NCBI GenBank assembly: GCA_031374735.1
Contig: JANMGQ010000226.1
Coordinates: 6,646-70,645, forward strand
Length of the DNA stretch: 64,000 nt
From: JABFRJ01 sp031374735
GTDB taxonomy: Bacteria; Pseudomonadota; Alphaproteobacteria; Rhizobiales; Hyphomicrobiaceae
Direction: 5' to 3'
The notes under the pieces are model-generated. The model was not told the DNA's origin. It saw nothing but the letters and a program-made list of their open reading frames with translations, and did not search any database. Shown here one piece after another: positions 35,127 through 45,800 of the stretch. Numbering within the stretch: position 1 is the first letter of the stretch; each line of letters opens with the position of its first letter. Made by a program: the position numbers and the translations under genes.

Positions 35127-38100
35127 TCAACTCGTCCGCCGTCCCGAGCGGGCCTGAAGCGCATTGCGGCGCGCCGCGGCCCGACTTGCAACATCGGTTA
35201 GTGGCTGGTTGGCGGCGTCTCGATTGCCGAGATGCGCCGCTAATCCTGCGATGGTCGGGAACCTGTAGATATCTGTGATGCTGAGGCTCGGCGCCACGCC
35301 CGCTTTGAGGTCTCGATGGAGCTGTAAGGCGAGGAGAGAATGCCCGCCCTTGTTGAAGAAGTTATCGTTCACGCCGATATGGTCCAGGCCAAGTATGCGC
35401 TTGAACGCTTCGGCGATCTGGCTGGTTGCGTCGTCATCGTTTGTGGTGTTGGCCCGCGCGGGGCTGACCTCGGTTTTTCGTGAACGCAGCACGACGTCCT
35501 CAGGCCGCGGAAGTGCCGCGCGATCGACCTTGGCATTCGGCGTCAATGGGAACTTGGCGACCATCACAAAGTGCGCGGGCTGCATATAGTCCGGCAACGT
35601 CTTGCCCACGTGGGTGCGCAGGTCGTCGTGTGACGGGCGCGCGCCCGTGAAGCGCAGATACGCAACTATTCTGACGTCATTGGGTTTGTCTTCCCGCACG
35701 ATGACAACCGCCTCGGCGACGGCAGGATGCGTTGCCAGCTGGGCCTCGATCTCGCCGAGTTCAATGCGGTACCCACGGACTTTCACCTGATGGTCGACGC
35801 GGCCAATGAACCTGATCTGATTTTTGTCATCCCGGAAAACCTGATCCCCGGTCCGGTACATGCGGCCATGGCCTGTGAAGGGATTGGCTATGAAATTCCG
35901 CTCCGTCAACTCGGGCCGCTTGAGATACCCGCGCGTGACGCCGTCGCCACCAATGACAAGCTCTCCGAGCTGCCCAGGCGGTACCGGCCGCTGCGCAGCA
36001 TCAAGAATGTAGAGCTGCGTGTTCGCAATCGGAGTGCCCAACGGCACGATGCCGTCAGGCTGCGCGCCAACCGTGACGGTGGAAGACCACACCGTCGTTT
36101 CGGTTGGTCCATACATGTTCTCGATGGTCGCCGATGTCACGCTGCGCAAGTCACGCACCAGCGCCGATTGCAGGGCTTCGCCGCCGACAAACAGATGACG
36201 AACGCCGCTGAGCGCATCGCGGGCATCGTCGTCCATCAGCAGCATGACGACCATTGAAGGCGTCATCTGCAGATGTGTGACGCCGTGGTCTCGAATGAGC
36301 GCGCCGATACTGTAGTCGACCGTTGTCACGTGCGCTTGACCTTTCGGGCCGGCAACCCCGACCACGCGGGCGAGCGGCTCCAGTCCCGCCATCGCGACAT
36401 CCGTCGACACGCCGAAGTCGATGAGACAGGCGATCTCGTCGACACCGATCGCACGGACCTGCTCGACCCTCGCCAGCGCATCGTCAGGTGTACCAAATAG
36501 TCCGCTGTCGTCGAAGTAGCGGTGGAATGCAAACTCGATGATCGCGTCGAGTTCCTCGGCATTGAGCGATTGCAAATCGATATCGGTTGCGGTCGTCGTT
36601 CCGGCCGGCTTCTTGAAGGCAGGAAAGGCCCACGCGTACTGCTTGACCAAGGCAACAGCGCTTCGCAAATATGACTTCATCGGCCCGCGCGCGCGTTCGC
36701 GCACCTGTTCCCGATCCTCGCCGACCAGCGTGTGCAGCATCAGCGTCACGGTATGACGCGCCGGGTCCCGCCCTGTCTCAGCGAGGGTTCGGCGGTAGAG
36801 CGCGATTTTCTCGCCGAGTTCGTCGATCGATTGACCAAGAAGGTGCGTGAGCACGTTCGCGCCGAGCTTGGCCGCTTCGCGATAGGTTTCCGGATTGCCG
36901 GCCGTCGTCACCCAGACGGGCAGCTCAGCGCTCACCGGCCGTGGCTGCGTGACGATGCTCAATGGCGTACCGTCAGGTTTCGGGAACTCGACGGGCTCGC
37001 CCCGCCAAAGTCGCCGTACCGTTTCGATATCGCGCAACATCGCCGACTTGTTGTTTGGCGGCGCGTTCTGCGGACGCAAGAGAAAATCTTCTGGCATCCA
37101 TCCCGACGCAAACGCAAGACCTGCACGACCATTGCACAGGTTGTCGATGACGGCCCATTCTTCCGCGACGCGTGCCGGGTGATGCAGGGGCAGGACGCAG
37201 CTGCCGGCGCGAATATCGAGATTTTTCGTCACCGCTGCCACGGCGGCACCCGTGACGGCGGGATTGGGATACGGACCGCCGAACGCATGGAAATGTCGCT
37301 CTGGCGTCCACACGGCCCGAAAACCGCGGGTGTCCGCAAAGCGGCTGCTTTCAAGCAGGAGTTCATATTTGCGCGGGCCGACGCCATCGTCATTGCCCCA
37401 GAAAAACAGGCTGAAATCTGTCGTGCGCCCATCATCGGTGCGCCACCGCGACATCAGCGGAGCTGCCCTCTTGTCGGCCCTCTTGTCCGTTTGCACGACA
37501 ACCTTGAAGCCCCGAGACAAGGTCCAGAAGATCTCAAGGACAGAAATGTCGAACGACAGGCTCGTCACGGCGAGCCACACTCCTTGCTCGCCTTGGACGG
37601 TGGGGACGCGCTGATCCATACCAGCGAAGAAATTCACGACATTGCGATGCTCGACCATGACGCCCTTGGGCCGACCGGTCGACCCAGACGTATAAATCAC
37701 ATAGGCCAAGTTATCGGCTGACACGTCGCTCGACGGGGCCTCGTTCCGTTCACTGCGCAATGCCTCCTCGATCTGGATGATCGTGATGTCATCGGACATG
37801 CTTGGTGGCGTTTGACCTCGACCGGTCAGGATCAAACGCATCTCGCTGTTCTCGATCATGTAGGCATTTCGATCACGCGGATAGGTCGGATCCAGCGTCA
37901 CATAGGCGGCCCCCGCCTTGAGAATTCCGAGTGCACCGATCACAAGCTCCACAGAGCGGTCGAGACACAACCCGACAAGCTGATCGGGTCGGGCGCCTTG
38001 AGCGACAAGCGCGTGAGCCACGCGGTTGGCCTGCCGGTCGAGATCTCTGTACGTCAGCGCGCGATCCTCACAGACCAACGCAATCGCATCCGGTGTCTGC

Positions 38101-39803
38101 TTGGCTTGCGCCTCGAACAGGCGATGGATCACTGCTGACCGATCATAAGCCGTGTCCGTCTCGTTGCATTGGTGGAGAACGGCATGTTCTTCAGCGGCCG
38201 ACATGACGGGGAGATCGCTGATAGGCCCGGTGCCCGCGGCAAAAGCGCTAAAAAACGCTTCGAGTCGGTTCACCAAGCCCGCAGCCAGGGCGACGGGCAA
38301 GCGTCGCGTATTGATCTCCAAGCCGGCCGGCCTAGTGTCATCGGGTAGAACGAATGTCAGAATTGCGACGCTCGGATTTGGTCCTGCGGTAGCCTGGGAC
38401 GCTGGCCGCACCGCGACCGTTGCCGGCAGCACCGTGGCGTTAGGACGGCGCACCAGCAGATCCGCGGGATAGCCTCGGCGCTTACGCAAGTCCTGCCACG
38501 CGCAGTCAACGTGCGCCACGAGATCGTCGATCCGGATATCAGGCGGGACGTCGACAACGAGTGGAAGTGTCTCTGCAGCAAAGCCGGCAGGCAAGTCGAT
38601 ATGGTCCGCGCACAGCGCGTTCGAACACGCGAGCCTCAGCGGCAGCGCCGCGCCAGTGCGAATGAAAAAAGCAGCAATCGCCGCAATCGCCCGCTGCTCG
38701 GTCCAACCACTGAGCGCTGGCAGCGGATGAACTTCAAGGTCGGCAGGCTTGGCCGGACAATCGGGACGCGCGCCATGCACGTCCGGCGCATGACCAGCCT
38801 GGAGACGCTTCAAGAACCAAGTTTCGTGTTTGGCGGTGTCCTTTGCAAAAGCATCCAGTGCCAAGCGAAGGCCTTCGGTCACTGGCGGGAGACGGGTGCC
38901 AGCCGATAGTACTGATGACGCATCAATCGCGAGGCCGGCGGCGTCGATCACTGTTTTGATGCGGACGGCGCCGTCCGCTGTCGCGACGATGACACCCGAC
39001 GCGTCACTGCTGCAGACGTCCCCCGGGGCGCATCCGCCCGGCGCCTCGGTACGTTCGAGGTCCGACACAAAGTACACGGCCTGTCCGGTCCAAACCTTCG
39101 GCAATGCCAGCGGATTGTCGTAGCTTGTGCCGAAGTTCAGCGCGCGAACAGTGCGTTCGATATCCTCTGTCGTTCGGCTGAAATCAAGGGTTGCTGCTGC
39201 CGGCGGGCGATCATGCCGAGGAAAGTATGTGCGCTCACCCAGCGCTTGCTGGCGGCCAACAAGTGCGTCTCGCTGAATCAGGCTGACGAGGTCTGCGAAT
39301 GAGGCGATGCCGGCTTCAAAGCACTTGGTGTTGAGTGTCAGGGCCGTTTCGTGCGCATCGATTTCGAAGGGGCGCTGCACGTAGATATCGCCCTCATCGA
39401 TACCGTCGGCCATCGCGTGCCATGTCACGGCATAGTCCTGCTCTCCTGCGAGGAGGGCCCACGCCGGCGTGTTGAGGCCGGCATAGCGCGGCAGCGGCCC
39501 GTCGTGAAAGTTGGCCGCGCCCCGTTGGGCAGCTTTCCAAACGGCGGCTGGAAGCACGCGCAAGTTGGCAATGCTGAACAGCCAATCATAGGCTTGCCCG
39601 GCCAAACTCTGCCCAAGGCCGGGCCCCGGATTGGTGGCGATAATGCCGTGTTCAGACGCCCAGGCCACAACCGCATCGTGCCCCGTGACGACGCCGACGA
39701 TCCGGTGCCCCTGCTCAATCAAGAGATTGCCGCATTGCACCAGCAGCGTTCCGTCGCCGACGAGAAGGCAGCTCAGTCTGCGATCGCCGCTGGACACGTC
39801 CAT
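35127..39803 (-). CDS. NRPS: formyltransferase - condensation remnant - adenylation with inserted luciferase-like monooxygenase - PCP
   Basis: A 1558-residue loading-type NRPS. Residues 1-305 are a formyltransferase of the Fmt type (Asn98, His100 in NFHDGPLPRYAG; Asp136 in DGIDEGD). Residues 310-530 look like the second half of a condensation domain with no HHxxxDG. The adenylation domain starts near 545 (A2 LKAGAAYVTLDPTYP; A3 IYTSGSTGRPKG at 703-714; A4 FDISVLEIFW) and is interrupted at about 775-1150 by an FMN-dependent luciferase-like monooxygenase (RAVWTPERHFHAFGGPYPNP; FASGWMPEDF). It resumes with A5 NMYGPTET, A7 YRTGD, A8 and A10 (Lys1425). A PCP follows (GGHSLLALQ, Ser1489). The hand-read specificity code DILQFGMVWK is close to the glycine code. 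AGGA precedes the ATG. It probably hands a formylated, oxidised aminoacyl unit to the PKS. Confidence 0.93.
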   Translation of the reverse strand: MDVSSGDRRLSCLLVGDGTLLVQCGNLLIEQGHRIVGVVTGHDAVVAWASEHGIIATNPGPGLGQSLAGQAYDWLFSIANLRVLPAAVWKAAQRGAANFHDGPLPRYAGLNTPAWALLAGEQDYAVTWHAMADGIDEGDIYVQRPFEIDAHETALTLNTKCFEAGIASFADLVSLIQRDALVGRQQALGERTYFPRHDRPPAAATLDFSRTTEDIERTVRALNFGTSYDNPLALPKVWTGQAVYFVSDLERTEAPGGCAPGDVCSSDASGVIVATADGAVRIKTVIDAAGLAIDASSVLSAGTRLPPVTEGLRLALDAFAKDTAKHETWFLKRLQAGHAPDVHGARPDCPAKPADLEVHPLPALSGWTEQRAIAAIAAFFIRTGAALPLRLACSNALCADHIDLPAGFAAETLPLVVDVPPDIRIDDLVAHVDCAWQDLRKRRGYPADLLVRRPNATVLPATVAVRPASQATAGPNPSVAILTFVLPDDTRPAGLEINTRRLPVALAAGLVNRLEAFFSAFAAGTGPISDLPVMSAAEEHAVLHQCNETDTAYDRSAVIHRLFEAQAKQTPDAIALVCEDRALTYRDLDRQANRVAHALVAQGARPDQLVGLCLDRSVELVIGALGILKAGAAYVTLDPTYPRDRNAYMIENSEMRLILTGRGQTPPSMSDDITIIQIEEALRSERNEAPSSDVSADNLAYVIYTSGSTGRPKGVMVEHRNVVNFFAGMDQRVPTVQGEQGVWLAVTSLSFDISVLEIFWTLSRGFKVVVQTDKRADKRAAPLMSRWRTDDGRTTDFSLFFWGNDDGVGPRKYELLLESSRFADTRGFRAVWTPERHFHAFGGPYPNPAVTGAAVAAVTKNLDIRAGSCVLPLHHPARVAEEWAVIDNLCNGRAGLAFASGWMPEDFLLRPQNAPPNNKSAMLRDIETVRRLWRGEPVEFPKPDGTPLSIVTQPRPVSAELPVWVTTAGNPETYREAAKLGANVLTHLLGQSIDELGEKIALYRRTLAETGRDPARHTVTLMLHTLVGEDREQVRERARGPMKSYLRSAVALVKQYAWAFPAFKKPAGTTTATDIDLQSLNAEELDAIIEFAFHRYFDDSGLFGTPDDALARVEQVRAIGVDEIACLIDFGVSTDVAMAGLEPLARVVGVAGPKGQAHVTTVDYSIGALIRDHGVTHLQMTPSMVVMLLMDDDARDALSGVRHLFVGGEALQSALVRDLRSVTSATIENMYGPTETTVWSSTVTVGAQPDGIVPLGTPIANTQLYILDAAQRPVPPGQLGELVIGGDGVTRGYLKRPELTERNFIANPFTGHGRMYRTGDQVFRDDKNQIRFIGRVDHQVKVRGYRIELGEIEAQLATHPAVAEAVVIVREDKPNDVRIVAYLRFTGARPSHDDLRTHVGKTLPDYMQPAHFVMVAKFPLTPNAKVDRAALPRPEDVVLRSRKTEVSPARANTTNDDDATSQIAEAFKRILGLDHIGVNDNFFNKGGHSLLALQLHRDLKAGVAPSLSITDIYRFPTIAGLAAHLGNRDAANQPLTDVASRAAARRNALQARSGRRTS

Positions 39804-39846
39804 GCCAATTATCCTGACTTAATGCTCAGTGAGCAGGGCTTTTGCT

Positions 39847-42800
39847 TCATATGCCAACGGCATCTAGGGAACGAGACAGTTGCTGCGGACCGAGCGTGCT
39901 GCCCTCAGCTTCAGGCCTGCCTGCCTGCGGGCCACATGTGGAAGTCGCCTCTTCCCCGGCTGCCGCCGTGCATGTGCGTACACATTTTCGCAGATACGTT
40001 CGCAGTCGCCGAGCAAGCACTCTCACATGAGGTTGCTCGCACATGGACGCATGATCGCCCGGACTCGTATTGATCTCAAGGGCACCAAGGATAATTCGGT
40101 CCCAACCATTTGACGGACCGATGTCAACTCCAAGCACCATGCCGCTGCTGGCCCGAAAGAGAACGGCCTCTCCCTCGTATGCCGGCGGATGATATCGGGC
40201 GAATGCCTCGTTCCAGGTATCCGCGATGTTTTCCAATCGATAATAATAGGGAAACCATCGACGCAGCGGCCTGCGTGCGACAGTCGCTGCCTGGTCGGCG
40301 CGCCGCCGGACAGTATGCTTCAGCGCCCAGGCGGCATGACCAAGACCGTGCTTTCGAATATCGGCCAGACGTCGACCGGCTGTCTCAGCCGCTGACGGCA
40401 GCTGGATGTCCGGGGCGACCGAATCGAGGAACACCAGACAGCCGATGCGTTCGCCCGCGGCGGTCAGTTGCCGGGCCATTTCGTAAGCCACGACACCGCC
40501 GCCTGAGTATCCGCCGAGGAAGTAGGGACCGACAGGCTGTTGGCGTTTTATGTCGCCGATGTAATGCGCCGCCATTTCAGGAACGGTTTGATGCAGTTTC
40601 GATACGCCGTCTAAGCCCTGCGGTTGCAGGCCATAGAAGGGTTGATCGATACCCATTTCGAGCGCAAGCGCGCGCAAGTTGAGCGGATTTCCGCCCATGC
40701 CCGCCGCGCAATAGAATGCAGGACCATTGCCGACCGGCTGGATGGGGACGACGGACGAGTATGCGGCCGTTGGCTGCGGTGCTGAGTCCGTCTGCTGGCC
40801 ATTAACGGCCGCAGTCGTCTCGTCGGCCTGTCCGCTGGCACGTGGCTTTTTCGGAGCCTGTGCTTCAATCAGGGCTGCGAGCAGGCGGATGCTTGCATTC
40901 GCAAACAGCGTCGACAGGGGAAGAGAAAGCCCAAACTGTTTCCGGATCGCTGCAAACAGGCGGACGGCGTGCAGCGAGTGACCGCCGAGTTGAAAGAAAT
41001 CATCCTCGACGCCGATACTGCGAATTCCCAGCAACTCCGACCAAATGCGCTCCAGAAGTTTCTCGGTGTCGGTCGACGCTTCCTTGTAGGCGGACGCGAG
41101 TTCCGGCCTTGCAAACACACCTGCCCCGTCGGTCTCGCCCCCGCCGTTGAGCGTGCCTCCTTGCGCGGCGAGTTCGCGCCCCCAAACCTCAAGATCCATC
41201 GAGGACGCCACGCATTGAACTAGCCCCGGATGCGCCATGATGCGGTCGAAGGCTGCCAGACCGTCTTGTGGTTCAATGGCATGACGCAGGAGTTTCTGCA
41301 GCGACGTGTTCGAGACCTTTTTCGCGGGCATCGATTGTCTAGCGTCGACGAGACTTGATTGACTGTCGATCCGTTTCATCTCGAAATCGCTGATCTCACA
41401 GAAGGGTGTCCCGTCAGGCGTGATCAGTGTGACATCAAAGCAGGCTTGTCCTTTAGCCATGCCGGCGCGCAGCCGCACATGGCTAAAAAATCTTTTTGGC
41501 ATAGGCTCGAACAACACGAGCCGCCCGTACCCGACTGGTACGTAGAAATCGACCTTGGGATCAAAACCGGGGATCAGCCACTGAGCCCCACCGGTCGCGA
41601 AGTCGAGCATCGCGGGATGCAGCTGATAGTGCTCGAGATCCGGCACAAACGAAGGCCGGAGTTCGAGATCGAGTAGTGCCTCGCCATTGCCGGAGCGGAT
41701 GGACCTGACCGTCTCCCAACGTGGCCCGAAGTCGACGAGGTGTTGGTCGTCAATGCCGCCGCGCCGTGCCTCTTTGACCTCAGGGCAGCGGGCGGAGACA
41801 TGATCGAGATCGACGGCTGACGGGCGACTGTCGTGGTACGTGCTCACATCGCCAACCACGTGGGGCGGACTTCGAGGATCATCGCCCGCCGTGCGCATGG
41901 TGATTTCGCATGCGGCGCCCTGAACGGCGATCTCGGTGACCAGCCGACGCGACATGCCATCGGCGACCTGAAACGGAGTCAAAAATTCGAGATCCCTGAT
42001 CTCGATCGGCTCCGGCGGGCGGCCGACGGCAAACGCTGCACGGGCCAATTCCACGAAGGTCGTGCCTGACAACAGAGCCTGGCCGTTCTTGATTTTGTGC
42101 TCGGACAGAAGCCAGTGTCTTTCGATCGAAAAATCGGTGACGAAGCTCCGCCCCGCACCAGGATCATCCGAGTATCCATCGAGAGCTGGATGCGCCACAA
42201 GCGACGATGGCGCGCGGCCATGTTGCTGCTCGGTATCCGCGCGTGCGGCCATGCCGATCTGCCGCCACGCGTTCCAGTTTATCGCGACGGTGCGACCCGG
42301 TGCGCGCGACGCGCGATCAATCGCAAAGGCATCTAGAAACGCATTCGCAGCGGCATAGTCAACCTGCCCAGGGAGGCCGATAAACGAAGACACCGATGAA
42401 AACAGAATGAAGACATCGAGCGGCTCATCGATCAGGCGGTCGAGATGCACAGCGCCCGCGATCTTTGGATTGAGGACCCGCAGCATCGATTGCTCGGATT
42501 TCTGCTCAATGGGTTCATCGTCCATCACGCCTGCAGCATGAATGACACCCGTGATTTTCCCGAAGTCCGCGCGAATCGTCTTGAGCGTCTGGCCGACGCG
42601 CTGCTCATCCGCGATGTCACACGAGTAGACGGACACCTGCGATCCGAGCGCCCGGATCGCCCTGATCCGCTGAATGCGTCGCGCTCCCGTGCTTTCTGGC
42701 TGAAGCACGCGCAAAACGTCGTCCCAATCTGCTTCAGGCGGCAACGCACCGCGCGCCAAGAGCGCAAGCTTGACCTTGCTCGATCGAGCCAAATGCTCGG

Positions 42801-45800
42801 CAAACTCGAGGCCGAGATCACCGAGCCCGCCCGTAATGACATACACGCCGCCGTCGCGTCGCCACGACGTGACGTGCTCCGACGTTGGCACATTCAATCG
42901 CTCCACGCGTCGCACCCAACGGGCGCCCGATCGCAGGGCAACGACCTGAGCGGCCGGTTCGGCAAGCATCTCGCTCAGCAGGTTTCGCAGGAGTTTGGCA
43001 ACACCTCGTCCGATAGGCGCAGGTCCGATATCGATACAACGTGAGCGGATATGGGGCATCTCGCGCGGCGCGACCAGAACGGGCCCGAGCACCGTCGCGC
43101 GCACGGGCTCGATGGTCTCAGCAGAGATCTGTGCCAGACCGCGCGTCACGACACTGAAGTTGACCGGATCAACCAGACCGCCGAGCGCCCGCACGGCGTA
43201 TGTTGGCTCTAGAAAGTTCTTATTAATAGAACCTTTTAGAGACCTTCCAAATGGTTGGTTTAATTTACCGAGTGGGCCAGCAAGATCGCAGCAATAGATC
43301 ACGTCGGTCGGTTTGAACCCGGCCTTGTCGAGTTCGTCGATGAATTCACGATGCTGATTGGGCGACGCGAACGCAAATCTCCAATGACCGCTTCGAAGCA
43401 CCTTCAACGTTGCGCCGTTTTCTGCGACGACGACGCTCTTGCCAAGCCCGCGGACAATTCGGCGCGCCAAAGCTGACCCGTCCGAAAACACCAGCCAGCG
43501 CCGGTCCGGGTCATCTGAGCGTTCTGTTCCTAAAGACGACAGCAAAGGCGATCGGACCCAGGTGGGTGCGGCAAACCAATCGTCGATCGATTTGTGTTTC
43601 AGAGCCGGGACGCTGGTCGACAACGTCTGCTCGTCTCGCGCAATCCAAAACGTCTCGTGTTGGAAAGGATAGGTGGGGAGTTGGACGCGCCGGGCGTCGT
43701 GTTCAAGCCATGAACGCTCGAGTGGGACCGGCAGCCCCGTCGCCCACGCGCGGCCGAGAGACGCATAAAAGTGCATGCGGTCGTCGCTCTCGTCGTCGGC
43801 GTGCGGCAGACTATTGATGACTTGGTTCGCCTCAATCACACCCTGCGCCTTGGCGAGTGAGGAAAGCGTGCGGCCCGGACCGACTTCGATGAATACTCTC
43901 GTGGCATCTTGCGAAAGCGTACCGAGGCCGTTTGCAAACTTGACCGGCGAATTCAAATGCATCCGCCAGTACTTCGGATCACGTGCTTGAGCTTCGGTCA
44001 GCCATGTGCCCGTCAAGTTCGAAACGATCGGGATTGTGGGAGCAGCCAAGGTCAACGTCGCGAGGAACGCCTCAAAGCGCTCGAGAATTGGATCAAGCAT
44101 CCGGGAGTGTGCTGCGATCTCGATCGGCACGCGAATTGATTCGATCTCATCCGCGCTGAGAGCTGCGCGAAACGCGTCGAGTGCCGCGTTGTCGCCGGAC
44201 ACCACACACATGTCGGGCGCGTTCACCGACGCAAGATCGAGATTGTCTGGCAAACGTGCCCGAAGCTTTTTTTCTGAGAGCGGAACGCTGAGCATTCCGC
44301 CCGGTGCGATTTCATTGAACAGCCGTCCGCGCAAATGTACCAATTCGACGGCATTCTTGAAGCTGAGAACGCCACTGATGCACGCAGCAGCGTTCTCTCC
44401 CATGGAATGCCCGATAAGTGCCTTCGGCTTGATGCCCCAGTAGATCCACAACCGAGCCAGTGCGACTTCTACGATGAGGATCGCGGGCAGCTGCAAAGCT
44501 GGGTTCAGGAATTTCTTCGCTGCGTCTGGCAGACCCTGCAGCCAGACCCCGCGGATTTCTGTCGCCACCGCAGCTGGCAGATAGCTGAGCCCTTCATCGA
44601 CATCCCGACGGAAACCCGGTTCATCTCGATACAAGGCTCGGGCCATACCGGGGCTTTGCGCGCCGCCTCCGGGAAATAGAAACACCGCCCCAGACGTATT
44701 CTCGATCGCCATGTGCTGCGGGGCAGCGCTGCGGTTCGTTTCGCGCAAGTTCGCGATAGCTTTGGCCCGATCTGGTGCCGCAACGACCCGTCTGTGGACG
44801 AAATGCGTACGTCCATGAAGCAGTGTCGCGGCAACGTCCTGCAATGGCGTCTGCGGTGCGTCGACAAGATAATCGGCCAGCCGTTGACTTGCTGCCACGA
44901 GCGCGTTCGACGTTTTTGCCGACAGCACAAGGAAATGCGGCCCGTTGGATTGAGGCCGATCTCTCGTCTTTTCGCGAATCGGTGCCTGTTCCAGAATCGC
45001 GTGCGCATTCGTGCCGCCAACGCCAAGCGAGTTGACGGCAGCCCGTCGCGGTCCCCTCGTTTCGGGCCAAGGTGTCAGACGATCGCAGACAACAAAAGGC
45101 GTCGCTGCGAAATCGATGGCTGAATTGGGCTTCTCGTATCCGAGCGTCGGTGGAATTTCACCGTTTTCCAACGCAAGGGCCGTCTTGATCAATCCGACCA
45201 CTCCGGCAGCCGTATCAAGGTGGCCGATGTTCGATTTCACCGACCCGACGAAACAGAAGCCTTTCTTTGGTGTCGAATGTCTGAAGGCCTGTGTCAGGGC
45301 TTCAATCTCGATCGGATCGCCCAGTCTGGTCCCCGTGCCGTGGCATTCGATGTATTGCACAGTGTCGGCGGTGATGCCTGCAAGCGTCTGTGCCTCGACG
45401 ACCGCTTCAGATTGGCCTTTGACGCTCGGCGCGAGGTAACTGGCTTTGCTGGCGCCATCATTGTTGATCGCTGTCGCCTTAATAACGGCCCGGATGGGAT
45501 CGCCGTCTGCGATGGCATCCGCCAGCCGGCGTAAAACAACGACACCGACGCCGCTGCCGAAGACGGTGCCAGCTGCGCGGTGGTCGAACGCACGGCAATG
45601 GCCATCTGGCGAAAGAATTTCGCCGTCCCGATACACATAACCCCGGTTATGCGGCAGCTCGATCGTGACGCCACCGGCCAACGCCATATCGCTTTCGCCA
45701 TTCAACAAGCTCTGGCAAGCCATGTGGACTGCGACCAGCGAGGTGGAGCAGGCTGTCTGCACATTCACGCTGGGACCGCGCAAATCCAGAAGATGAGACA

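Noticed and set aside
36732..37721. 329-codon open frame on the plus strand
   Set aside because: Antisense to the monooxygenase-containing NRPS region, which has convincing motifs on the other strand.
38261..38873. Complete condensation domain in the NRPS
   Set aside because: The stretch is only about half the usual length and the HHxxxDG motif is absent.
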